Shown here in pieces: positions 15,478 to 23,712 of a DNA stretch of 64,000 nucleotides. Source of the DNA: Planctomycetota bacterium (lineage in GTDB: Bacteria; Planctomycetota; J058; JAJDCP01). The notes beneath the pieces were generated by a model, which ran no database searches, had not been told where the DNA came from, and was given only the letters and a program-made list of their open reading frames with translations. A program made the translations under genes and the position numbers. How positions within the stretch are numbered: position 1 is the first letter of the stretch; each line of letters begins with the position of its first letter. The DNA lies in NCBI GenBank assembly GCA_029260765.1, contig JAJDCP010000011.1, positions 230,346 through 294,345 of the forward strand, given 5' to 3'.

Positions 15478-17325
15478 TCAAAGGTCGCGCCGCAGCGCCT
15501 CGATCGGGTTCTGCCTCGAGGCCAGCCAGGCGGGATAGAGCGAAAGCAACAGACTCGTCAGGATCATCGGCACGACGATGAACAGGATGTCGCCCACGCG
15601 CACGTCGACGGGGATCTTGTCGAAGGAGAAGATCGAACGCGGGAAAGGATGGTAGCCCGTCAGCAGATACACGAAATCGACGATGGAGTTGATGTTCCAG
15701 GTCGCCAACAATCCCAACACCAGCCCCACAACCGCGCCCGAGACGCCGATGAAGAAGCCTTGCACCAGGAAGGTCCCGAGCACCCCCTGGGTGGTCGCTC
15801 CGATCGCCTTCATCACCCCGACGTCGCGCACGCGCTCGTTGACCATCATCATCAAGATGACCAACAGGATCAGGCCCGCCACCGCCATCATGAACAGCAG
15901 GATCAGGCTCAGCACCCACTTCTCCAGCTGCACGGCCTCGATGAGGGTACGGTTCTTCTCATCCCAGGTCACCAGCCGGTAGCTGCCCAGCAGCTCTAGA
16001 TCGCTGGCCAGACGCCGCGCGATCGCCGGCTTGAGTTCCCGTGCCTGCTCAAAGCTCTCGACCATCAACTCGACTCCGGAGTAGATTTCGGGGGGAATCT
16101 CGAGCAACTCGCGCAAGACCTTCTCTGAGCAGAACATCAGGCGCCCATCCGCCTCGCCGAAGCCGCTGTGATAGGTGCCGATCACCTCGAAGTCGCGCTT
16201 GAGCGAGTCGTATTCGCCATCGGCACGTGGCTTGACCGTGGACAGGCGCAGGACCTGGCCCAGAGCCAGATCCATCTTGCCGAACAGATCGATGCCGACG
16301 ATCACCCCGGGCATGCCACTGCGGGTCTGGCTGAAGATGCGGTCGGGATCGGCGATCAGCTCAGGACCCGGCTGCAACAGCTCTTCAAAGCCCGTGATCG
16401 TCCCCTGGCTGGCGGCCAACAACTGTTCATAGCTGCCGAAACCTTCATCGACCAACACGTGGCCCACGGGTCCGAGGTGCTTGTGCAGCTCGTTCGCGCG
16501 GGCCTCGACTTCTGCCTCGCTGACACCCGATGCGCGCACGTACTGCTCGTAGGTCTCGAGCGACTGGAAGCTCCGAACCACAGCGGCCCGCTCGAGCCGT
16601 TCGAAGTCCTCCGCTTCGATCGCTCCCTGCCGCCATAGACTGTTCAGCAACAACGAGCTGCCGAAAGTGCTCCCGAACAGCTTGGGTTCGTAGTAGCGGC
16701 CGTATGCCTCCTGATAGGCCGCACCTGGACTGAGCAGGTAGCGACCGAAGTTGCCCAGGCGCGACGCCTCGACAGAATTCTGCGCACGCAGCACGCCCGC
16801 GTCGGCTTCAAGCTCCGTGGTCAGCATCGCCAGCGTGGACAGGTAGGGCAGCGAGCTCTTGACTGGGCTGCGGGCACGCCCGACGACCATCGCGGGCGGC
16901 ACGAGCAGCGTCTCGCCCAATGCGTTCAACAGCTGCAAGCCGGCGGGGTCTTCGCGCAGCACACGCCCGATCAGGCTGGGCGGATCAAAGGGTTCAGCCG
17001 TGCGCGCATCGATGGGCAGGCCGTTGCGCCCGATCAGCCCCGCCACGAATGCGCTCTCTTCGCTTGTCTGCATCCGCAGCTGCAGCTCATCCAACCCGAG
17101 CATCTCTGCCATCAAGGGATAGCTGCTCAATCCCAGGTGCTCGGTACCCTCAATCTGCAGATGGGCTTGCGTGCCCTGCAGGCGCCTGCCGAACTCGCCG
17201 GTGAAGCCCGACATCACCGAGTTGACGATCACCAGCACGGCGACCCCGACGGCCAGGCCGGCAAGACAGAGGTCGCTGATGAGCTTACTCCGCAAATAGC
17301 GAAAGCTGACGAAGAGCTGGAACAT
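15478..17325 (-). CDS. LolC/LolE-type ABC permease, enlarged periplasmic domain
   Basis: 615 residues. The N-terminus SFRYLRSKL leads into a first membrane helix (LAGLAVGVAVLVIVNSVMSG). The conserved C-terminal three-helix FtsX region includes MMMVNERVRDVGVMKAIGAT, the coupling segment contacting the ATPase. LolC and LolE are about 400 residues long; here the periplasmic part between helix 1 and helix 2 is about 200 residues larger and contains several helical, Glu-rich stretches around residues 200-330. It starts three bases after the stop of the other permease and precedes the LolD-type gene. With them it should make a heterodimeric lipoprotein-releasing transporter. Confidence 0.85.
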   Translation of the reverse strand: MFQLFVSFRYLRSKLISDLCLAGLAVGVAVLVIVNSVMSGFTGEFGRRLQGTQAHLQIEGTEHLGLSSYPLMAEMLGLDELQLRMQTSEESAFVAGLIGRNGLPIDARTAEPFDPPSLIGRVLREDPAGLQLLNALGETLLVPPAMVVGRARSPVKSSLPYLSTLAMLTTELEADAGVLRAQNSVEASRLGNFGRYLLSPGAAYQEAYGRYYEPKLFGSTFGSSLLLNSLWRQGAIEAEDFERLERAAVVRSFQSLETYEQYVRASGVSEAEVEARANELHKHLGPVGHVLVDEGFGSYEQLLAASQGTITGFEELLQPGPELIADPDRIFSQTRSGMPGVIVGIDLFGKMDLALGQVLRLSTVKPRADGEYDSLKRDFEVIGTYHSGFGEADGRLMFCSEKVLRELLEIPPEIYSGVELMVESFEQARELKPAIARRLASDLELLGSYRLVTWDEKNRTLIEAVQLEKWVLSLILLFMMAVAGLILLVILMMMVNERVRDVGVMKAIGATTQGVLGTFLVQGFFIGVSGAVVGLVLGLLATWNINSIVDFVYLLTGYHPFPRSIFSFDKIPVDVRVGDILFIVVPMILTSLLLSLYPAWLASRQNPIEALRRDL

Positions 17326-17328
17326 GGC

Positions 17329-19251
17329 TCACTCGCAACGCAGGGCGTCGAGGGGATGCAGTTTGGAAGCCCGGTAGGCCGGGTACACGGACAGAGCAAG
17401 GCTGATGAACACGGTCGGGATCGTGATGACAGCGATCTCCCAGGGATCGATCAGCACCGGGATATGGTCGAGGAAGTAGACCTCTTTGGGGAACACGTCG
17501 AACCCCGTTACGGTCTCGAGGACCCCGGCGATGGAGTTGATGTTCTGCGAGAACACAATCCCCCCCAGGACTCCGATGCACGAGCCCGCCAGGCCGATCA
17601 AGAAGCCCTGAAAGAGGAAGGTATACAACACACCACTGGTCGTGGCGCCGACCGCTTTGAGGATGCCGATGTCCCGGATCTTCTCGTTGACCAGCATCAA
17701 CAGGATGACCAGCAGCACCACACCGGCCAGCAACATCATGAAGAAGATGATCATGCTGATCAAGAAGCGCTGCATGCCCACCGCTTCGAGCAAGAACGGG
17801 TTGCGTTGTTTCCAGGTCTGGACGAACAGCCTCTCGGAAAGGTAGTAGGCGAACAGCTGCCGCTCGAGTTGGTCAGAGATCGTCTCCACATTCTCGAAGT
17901 CAGCCACCGAGATGTTGACGCCCGTCAGGACATCGGTCTCGAGCAGCTCTTGCAACGCATCGAGGTCGGCATACACGAAGTGTCTGTCGATATCGGAGAA
18001 GCCGCTGCCGTAGGCCCCCACGACCTCGAACTTGCGGTCCACCGGCTCTTCCTTGTCGGCGACCGTCTTGTAGGTCGTGACGGTCATTGCGTCACCGATG
18101 CGCAACCCCAGGTAGCGGAAGAGATCGATGCCGACCACGACGCCCGGCCGTCCCGAAACCGTCCGTTCGAACAGACCCGGCAGCGCCTCGTCGGGCAGCG
18201 CGGCTCGGGTCAGCGCGGCAAGCTCGTCCAGGCTGCCCAGGCCGCGCTCGACGGCCCGCAAACCCTGGCCCCCCAGCACCCGCTGATAGTCACGGCAGAT
18301 CTTCATCTGCGCCGCGCTGAGCTGCCCGCTGGCCACCCACTGCTCAGAAGGACCGACGAGCTGGTCGGCGAAGCCCAGATGCTGCGCATAGCCACGCAGG
18401 GCCCCCGGCGTCTCTGCCTCGGCCTCGAGCTCGGCATAGGTCGAGGCATCGATGCGCCCGAGCCGGAACAGACTGTAGAGCAGGGTGTTGCCACCATAGA
18501 CCAGACCGAACTGTGGATCACCCAGCTCTTCGCTGTAGGCCTCTTCGTAGCTGTCGGCGGGAGCCTGCAAGAAGCTGCGGAACTTGTTGGTGCGCGCCTC
18601 AAGCTCCGGCTGGATCCCGCGCAGCAACGCCCCATCCTGGTTCGAGCCCGAGACCGCGATACACTGCCGCTGCAGGTACGGGCTGAGGTGCTCGACTGGG
18701 GACGCGGAGGCGCTGGCGACGAATTCCAGCGGGATCCGCAGGGTCTCACCCCGCACGGGCTCGCCCCGCAGGGTGTCGCCCTCGGGCAGCACCCAGGTCA
18801 GGTGCTCAGCCGTCTGCCCCAGAGATCGCCCTGCCGCAAAGGGCTGCTTCGCAACCACCTCGCCGCGGTCCCCGAAGTGGTTCATCGCGGAGAGGTTGTG
18901 GTCGATGCCCGCGATGAATTTGTGGTAGGCGACACTGTCGATGTCCCAGCTGGGACTTGTCCAGTCCAACTGCTGGCTGAGAGGATCGACGGGGATCGGC
19001 TGCAGCATCAACTGTCCGTACTGCAGAACCTTCATCGCCTGCGCGCCCTGTCTCATGTGCCCGTCGCCGATGCCCTCGACGACCAGATGCGAGAGCGTCC
19101 CGCGGATGCGGTCTTGAAACTCGACAGAGAACCCCCCCATCACCGAATTGACCACCACCAGCAAGGCGACGCCCATCGCCAGACCGATGACCGAGACATA
19201 GCTGAACATGCGGCTCTGCAAGTAGCGCTGGCTGATGAAGAGCTTGAACAT
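17329..19251 (-). CDS. LolC/LolE-type ABC permease, enlarged periplasmic domain (second paralogue)
   Basis: 640 residues from ATG 19251, chosen because FKLFISQRYLQSRM matches the start of its neighbour. Helix 1 is VIGLAMGVALLVVVNSVMGGF. The FtsX-type C-terminus has LLMLVNEKIRDIGILKAVGA and three further helices. The two permeases are clearly paralogous along their whole length, including the extra periplasmic segment (SLYSLFRLGR-like and GRPGVVVGIDLFRYLG here; SGMPGVIVGIDLFGKMD in the other), so the insertion predates the duplication. It is followed after three bases by the second permease. The frame continues 13 codons upstream without a better start. Confidence 0.85.
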   Translation of the reverse strand: MFKLFISQRYLQSRMFSYVSVIGLAMGVALLVVVNSVMGGFSVEFQDRIRGTLSHLVVEGIGDGHMRQGAQAMKVLQYGQLMLQPIPVDPLSQQLDWTSPSWDIDSVAYHKFIAGIDHNLSAMNHFGDRGEVVAKQPFAAGRSLGQTAEHLTWVLPEGDTLRGEPVRGETLRIPLEFVASASASPVEHLSPYLQRQCIAVSGSNQDGALLRGIQPELEARTNKFRSFLQAPADSYEEAYSEELGDPQFGLVYGGNTLLYSLFRLGRIDASTYAELEAEAETPGALRGYAQHLGFADQLVGPSEQWVASGQLSAAQMKICRDYQRVLGGQGLRAVERGLGSLDELAALTRAALPDEALPGLFERTVSGRPGVVVGIDLFRYLGLRIGDAMTVTTYKTVADKEEPVDRKFEVVGAYGSGFSDIDRHFVYADLDALQELLETDVLTGVNISVADFENVETISDQLERQLFAYYLSERLFVQTWKQRNPFLLEAVGMQRFLISMIIFFMMLLAGVVLLVILLMLVNEKIRDIGILKAVGATTSGVLYTFLFQGFLIGLAGSCIGVLGGIVFSQNINSIAGVLETVTGFDVFPKEVYFLDHIPVLIDPWEIAVITIPTVFISLALSVYPAYRASKLHPLDALRCE

Positions 19252-19320
19252 GGCGGAGGTCTCAATGGATCGCCGGGCGGGAAGACCCACCCGGCTGGCT
19301 CGCGAATGGACGCGCGCGGC

Positions 19321-21105
19321 TCAGTCTTTGAAGCGGTTGAGAACCTCGCCGTAGAACACCGGCGCCGCGCCGTGGTCTCCCCCCTCTCCGAGGGGCAGCA
19401 CACCGGGCAGATCCAGGTTGTCGCGCCGTCCCCGCAGGACTCCGATGTCTTCGGCGCCGTCGATGCAGGCCTTCAGCCGATAGAAACCGCGGATCTCGCC
19501 CTGGCTGAATCCGTAGCGGCGCAAGCCACCCAGCACGGCTCCGAGATCACCAGCCGTGTAGGTGCACAGCCCTTCACTATCGCCCGCGAAGAACATTCCC
19601 AGACGAGGCATCCAACGGTCATCGAGCACGAGCAGCAACTTTTGAACGCTCTCGGAGACGCCCTCGATCTGCATCAACTCTTCGGCAGCCACCAGGCCCT
19701 GTAGCAGGACTCCATGGGTGCGTAGCGAGAAGTCGGGGTCGATCACGCGGTCGATCGCGATGTCGACCGAGTTGGGGAAGGATCCATCCTCGTTCTGCAG
19801 GCCCAGCAGCAGGTCCACCTGCGGCTTCAACCACTTCTCGACGCTCTTGGCGAGCGCGTGGTCGCCATCAGCCTTCATCGCTGCGGCGAAACGGTTCAGG
19901 GCGATCAGAGTCACCCCCGCATCGACCAGGTTGAGCTCGCCCGAGCGCGTGCCGGGCAGCTTGCGGCCTGTCCACCGGCTGTCGAAGGAGCCGACTCCCA
20001 GGTCGAAATGCTGAGCGGTCATGTTCGCATAGATCAGGCGTGCCAGGTCACGGGCCGTGTCGAGCACGGTCGACGGCACGATGACGTCTTCTTCCTTCTT
20101 GGGGTTGAGGACAGCGGACAACTCGGAATCGTTGAGCAAGACGATCATCTCGGACAGGCCGAGCAGCAGTGCCGCCTGGTCGAGGAGATGGCTGGCGGCG
20201 GTGTCAATCTGGGGAAGATAGCGCTTATTGCCTGCGAACAGATCGGCGTTGACCACGTGCGGGAAGTACTGCAGCTTGGTGAAGGGTTCGTATTTCTTGA
20301 GTGGACACACCCGCAACTCGGCATCGTTGGAGAGCAGTGGCAGGTCGCGGTGGTTGAGACCCATGACCAGGTTGCTGGCCGTGAAGACCGTCAACAGGCC
20401 ATAGAACCCATCGTGTGCCGTGCGCCCCAGCAGCTGCCCGCTGCGTCCGACATTGCGCGTCTCGCGCAGTGCTTCGCGAGCGTACAGAGCTTGCGCCCAC
20501 AAGCTGAAGCCCAACGCGTCGGGCTGCACTCGGGGCGAGACGACCTGGCTGAAGTCCCAACGCATGGTGGTGCCATCGCTGGCGACATAGTTCTGGGAGT
20601 ACTCCGGCAACGCGCTACTCATCGGCATGTAGACCGGGGCCAGCCCTGCAGGCACCGCAGGCAACTGCACGAGCTCGGCGAGCTGCCCCATTTTCCACGC
20701 CAGGCAGTCTGCGGGGGTCTTCCAGGTCTCCGCGAAGGCTTTGGGCCTGGCCCCGCCGGTGAACAGGCCGTAGGCCTCTTCGACCAGTGGGCCCTTGTCG
20801 AGCGTCAGACCCGCGCCAGACCACAACGTCAGAGCCTCGACCTGCTGACCCCCCAGGCGCTCGGCGCGGGCCAGAGCGTCCTGGTAGTCCTTGGCAGTCG
20901 GCCAGCCCTGCGCAAACAGGTTCTCGACCAGCCGCCTCCCGCTCTGCAAGAGCTCAGCGGCAGTGTAGCTTCCCCAGGCCGCATCGAACTCGTGGTTCTT
21001 GACCTCAGTCGTCACACTGGAATAGGTATCCAGAGTCTCATCAGCACGGCTGGGGAGCAGCAGGCAGCTCAACGCCACCAGGCAAGCAGTGGAAAGGATG
21101 CGCAT
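19321..21105 (-). CDS. Secreted helical protein of unknown function
   Basis: 594 residues, ATG 21105 after GAGG. A cleavable signal peptide (LSTACLVALSCLLLPSRA) precedes a mature protein that looks largely alpha-helical. Motifs such as LLGLQNEDGSFPNSVDIA and THGVLLQGLVAAEELM resemble repeats of alpha/alpha-toroid proteins (glycosidase or prenyltransferase-like folds), but I cannot place it in a family. It is 69 bp upstream of the Lol-type permease genes on the same strand and may share their transcript, consistent with a periplasmic or outer-membrane role. Confidence 0.65.
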   Translation of the reverse strand: MRILSTACLVALSCLLLPSRADETLDTYSSVTTEVKNHEFDAAWGSYTAAELLQSGRRLVENLFAQGWPTAKDYQDALARAERLGGQQVEALTLWSGAGLTLDKGPLVEEAYGLFTGGARPKAFAETWKTPADCLAWKMGQLAELVQLPAVPAGLAPVYMPMSSALPEYSQNYVASDGTTMRWDFSQVVSPRVQPDALGFSLWAQALYAREALRETRNVGRSGQLLGRTAHDGFYGLLTVFTASNLVMGLNHRDLPLLSNDAELRVCPLKKYEPFTKLQYFPHVVNADLFAGNKRYLPQIDTAASHLLDQAALLLGLSEMIVLLNDSELSAVLNPKKEEDVIVPSTVLDTARDLARLIYANMTAQHFDLGVGSFDSRWTGRKLPGTRSGELNLVDAGVTLIALNRFAAAMKADGDHALAKSVEKWLKPQVDLLLGLQNEDGSFPNSVDIAIDRVIDPDFSLRTHGVLLQGLVAAEELMQIEGVSESVQKLLLVLDDRWMPRLGMFFAGDSEGLCTYTAGDLGAVLGGLRRYGFSQGEIRGFYRLKACIDGAEDIGVLRGRRDNLDLPGVLPLGEGGDHGAAPVFYGEVLNRFKD

Positions 21106-21462
21106 GTTTTCCTCGCTAGGCTGTGTCTGACAGGTCTTTGTTCGCCCGACCTTTGGGGGGGCTCGCGATATCTTCGTCCTCGTCATCACCGCTACAAGTA
21201 GGGCCTCTTCCTCGATCCTCGATCTCGCGGCCCCGCACTGCGTCGGGGCTCGGACTTGCCAAACACACTCTGGTTCAGCGGCCGGAGGCGGGAACAGACT
21301 GCCCCCGGGTGTGCGTTTCTGACGGAACCCAGGTTAGGGTCATTCAAAGGCGTAGGCAAGGGAGACGACAGAAATTGGAAGCAGCCGGCGGCGAGCTGTG
21401 AAGACCATACCGCAGGAACCCGCCCACGGGTATACTCGACCAGATCCCCTGAGGGCCCGCCC
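21106..21462. other. Divergent intergenic region
   Basis: This 357-bp control region lies between the secreted-protein gene (minus) and the PrsW-type gene (plus). On the plus strand TATACT at 21431-21436 could be a -10 element giving a leader of only about 20 nt, but no good -35 is visible. No open frame with plausible coding character was found. Confidence 0.5.
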
Positions 21463-22617
21463 ATGTTCTTCCTGCTGTCCGTGCCCGCGGCCACTCTGCC
21501 CGTGCTGCTGGCCGTCTTCGTGATCTGGTGGCTCGACCGCTATGACCGCGAGCCGCTGTGGATGATGCTGATCGCTCTCGGTTGGGGCGCGACCTTCGCC
21601 ATCGGACTGGGCATTCTGGGTACCCACATCCTGGTAGCGATCTTCGTGGACAGCAGCTTCACGGCGGCGGAAACCACCGTCGCCCAAGCCGTCTACCTGG
21701 CCCCCTTCGTCGAAGAGATCACCAAGATCATGATCTTCGGCCTGCTCTTCTGGCTCAAAGACTTCGACAACGCCACCGACGGCTTCGTCTACGGCGCAAC
21801 CGTCGCCCTCGGCTTCGCGATGACTGAGAACTTCCTCTACTTCAACAACCCTGCGTTCTACTCCGACGCCGACGGCTGGGTCAGCCTGGTATTGATGCGC
21901 AACTTCTTCACCGGCCCGATGCACATGGTGGCGACCGCGACCCTCGGGGCCTGCATCGGCCATGTCAAGTACACACGCAACTGGTTGCTGTTCTTCTGTC
22001 TTCCGATGGTGGGGTTCTTCGTCGCGCTGGGCATCCACGTCTCCTGGAACAACTTCATGATCTCCTACGCCCAGGGAGGCGGAGAGTACTTGTTCCCGCT
22101 TGCCATCCTGTGCCTGTTTTGCGAGATTCTGGTCGCCTTCGCGGTTTTCATGGCATCGGTCCACTTTGAAGGGCGTACGCTGCTGCGCGAGCTGACCGAA
22201 GAGGCCGGGTTGGGAATCATCCCTCAAGCTCATGCCGGCGTTCTGGCTTCGTTCTTCAAGCGGCGCGGCGTCGTGTGGGCACAGGGCGTGCGGGACGTGG
22301 CCGAATATGTGAAGGCTGCCACGACGCTCGCCTTCCGCAAACAACAGTGGCGCAATAGCAGCGAGGACACCCAGAAGGAACTGGATAAAGACATCCAGAA
22401 GTTGCGCGAGACCCTGCGCGAGCTCAACGGAGGCAGCGGCCGCAGGGCCCCGAACCAGCAGGCCCAGGGTTATCCCCAGCAAGGCTATCCCCAGCAAGGC
22501 TATCCCCAGCAGGGCTATCCTCCGCAGGGCTATCCCCCGCAGGGGTACTATCCCCATCCGGGCTATCCCCCGCAGGGCTTTCAGAACCCCTACGGCAATC
22601 CGCCCAGACAGTATTGA
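21463..22617 (+). CDS. PrsW-family intramembrane metalloprotease with GYPQQ-repeat tail
   Basis: 384 residues. Residues 1-245 contain about seven membrane helices and the PrsW motifs: FVEEITKIMIF (E-E-x-x-K), then GFVYGATVALGFAMTENFLY, MHMVATATLGACIGH and GIHVSWNN. PrsW proteases cleave membrane anti-sigma factors in site-1 proteolysis, so a target could be one of the anti-sigma proteins in this genome, though none is adjacent. Residues 250-335 are cytoplasmic and helical. The last 45 residues are a low-complexity Gly-Tyr-Pro-Gln-Gln/Pro tail with seven repeats, unusual for this family. GAGGG precedes the ATG by seven bases. The stop overlaps the next gene. Confidence 0.82.
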   Translation: MFFLLSVPAATLPVLLAVFVIWWLDRYDREPLWMMLIALGWGATFAIGLGILGTHILVAIFVDSSFTAAETTVAQAVYLAPFVEEITKIMIFGLLFWLKDFDNATDGFVYGATVALGFAMTENFLYFNNPAFYSDADGWVSLVLMRNFFTGPMHMVATATLGACIGHVKYTRNWLLFFCLPMVGFFVALGIHVSWNNFMISYAQGGGEYLFPLAILCLFCEILVAFAVFMASVHFEGRTLLRELTEEAGLGIIPQAHAGVLASFFKRRGVVWAQGVRDVAEYVKAATTLAFRKQQWRNSSEDTQKELDKDIQKLRETLRELNGGSGRRAPNQQAQGYPQQGYPQQGYPQQGYPPQGYPPQGYYPHPGYPPQGFQNPYGNPPRQY

Positions 22618-23189
22618 AACCCGCAGCCTGCGAGCGCCCTCCCGAACGTTTTGCCAGCGAGAGGCTCCAGCTGCGCCGGGTGCTGCCGAGCGACGCTGCC
22701 GGGATCTTCCGGACCTGGGCGCAAGATCCCGAGGTGACCCGCTTCCTGCTGTGGAAGCCGCATGCTTCGCAGGCCGACACCGAAGCCTTCCTCGAGCTCT
22801 GCCAGGCAGGCTGGCGAGCGGGGGACTCCCTGGCCTGGGTGTTGGAGCTGGACGGAAGGCTCGCCGGCATGTTGGCGGGCGACTTTCAACCTCCAGACGT
22901 CGAGGTCGGCTACGTGCTCGCCCGCCCCTTCTGGGGTCGGGGGCTGATGTCCGAGGCCCTGCGTGCCCTGTGCGCCCAGGTCTGGCTGTTGCCGGCGTTC
23001 ACACGGCTCAACGCCTTCTGCCATCGGCAGCATCGCCCGTCCGCCCGCGTGCTGCAGAAAGCCGGCTTCCGCAGTCGCGGTGTCTGGCCGCGCCACTGCG
23101 TCTTTCCCAACCTGGGAGCCGAACCCTGCGACTGCGAGGGCTTCATCCTGGAGCGGGATGCGGCCTGGACCACGGCGCTCCCGACATAG
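22614..23189 (+). CDS. GNAT-family N-acetyltransferase (RimJ/RimL type)
   Basis: 191 residues from TTG 22614, whose last two bases overlap the upstream TGA, so expression depends on coupling to the PrsW-type gene. Recognisable GNAT elements are ERLQLRRVLPSDAAGIFRTW at the N-terminus, the strand EVGYVLARPFWGRGLMSEAL (the GRG acetyl-CoA loop), and NAFCHRQHRPSARVLQKAGF. This is the layout of RimJ/RimL ribosomal-protein N-terminal acetyltransferases and their small-molecule relatives; the substrate is unknown. The C-terminus has an unusual cluster of four Cys. Confidence 0.85.
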   Translation: MKPAACERPPERFASERLQLRRVLPSDAAGIFRTWAQDPEVTRFLLWKPHASQADTEAFLELCQAGWRAGDSLAWVLELDGRLAGMLAGDFQPPDVEVGYVLARPFWGRGLMSEALRALCAQVWLLPAFTRLNAFCHRQHRPSARVLQKAGFRSRGVWPRHCVFPNLGAEPCDCEGFILERDAAWTTALPT

Positions 23190-23256
23190 GCAGGAGACTT
23201 GGCCCCGGACTCTTCGATCAGGGCTGGTCAGTGCCTTCGAACTGTGGAGACCCCCT

Positions 23257-23490
23257 TGTAGCGTCGGTCTATGACCGACGAGACGACCGATCCGGTTGGC
23301 GCACCCAGAACCTATGGATGCAACCTTCGCCAGCGCTGCTTCCGGCGCTCGCAGAGCGCCGCTACAGAAGCCGCCCTGTAGCGTCGGTCTATGACCGACG
23401 AGAAAACCGATCCGGTTGGCGCCCCCAGAACCTCTGGATGCAACCTTCGCCACTGCTCCTTGCGGCTCCCGCAGAGCGCCGCTACAGAAG
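23257..23490. repeat. Tandem pair of 114-bp repeats with terminal inverted repeats
   Basis: Copies at 23257-23370 and 23377-23490 are offset by exactly 120 bp and differ at about ten positions. Each begins with TGTAGCG and ends with CGCTACA, an inverted pair. Each carries a perfect 8-bp hairpin near its left end (CGTCGGTC, TAT, GACCGACG). There is no coding potential. The structure resembles a non-autonomous repeat such as a MITE or REP element. The whole 523-bp spacer 23190-23712 holds these copies, a palindrome and a promoter. Confidence 0.85.
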
Positions 23491-23543
23491 ACCCATTCGA
23501 TGCGTGCGCGCTTCAGGTTGTTGGAGGCCGGTTGCCTCGAGCC

Positions 23544-23565
23544 CGGGTCAGGAGCTCCTGACCCG
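23544..23565. promoter_or_regulatory. 22-bp perfect palindrome, candidate operator
   Basis: Half-site CGGGTCAGGAG is followed directly by its exact reverse complement. It ends seven bases before the putative -35 hexamer of the pseudokinase operon, the usual place for an activator or repressor site. It could instead be a hairpin at the end of the repeat cluster, but it has no T-run. Confidence 0.5.
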
Positions 23566-23572
23566 CACCGCG

Positions 23573-23602
23573 TTGACAGCGCCGCGCCCCATCGGCTAGT
23601 TT
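23573..23602 (+). promoter_or_regulatory. Putative promoter of the pseudokinase operon
   Basis: TTGACA (23573-23578), 18-bp spacer, TAGTTT (23597-23602). The -35 is a perfect consensus; the -10 is weak. It is about 110 bp upstream of ATG 23713. Confidence 0.5.
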
Positions 23603-23712
23603 GAGACCGGCGGATACGGCCGCTCCTGAGCTGCATCCCCGGCCCCGCTCCTCGGCTCGGCCCCCCGGGGTCGCGGCTCGGCGGGCAAAGATCGCCTGCG
23701 GAGAAGGCTCTC

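Noticed and set aside
17137..19704. 855-codon open frame on the plus strand
   Set aside because: It lies antisense to the Lol-type permease gene and arises from GC-rich codon bias; its product is compositionally odd and has no domain.
23257..23490. CRISPR array
   Set aside because: Only two long, near-identical units occur, with no short repeat/unique spacer pattern and no cas genes.
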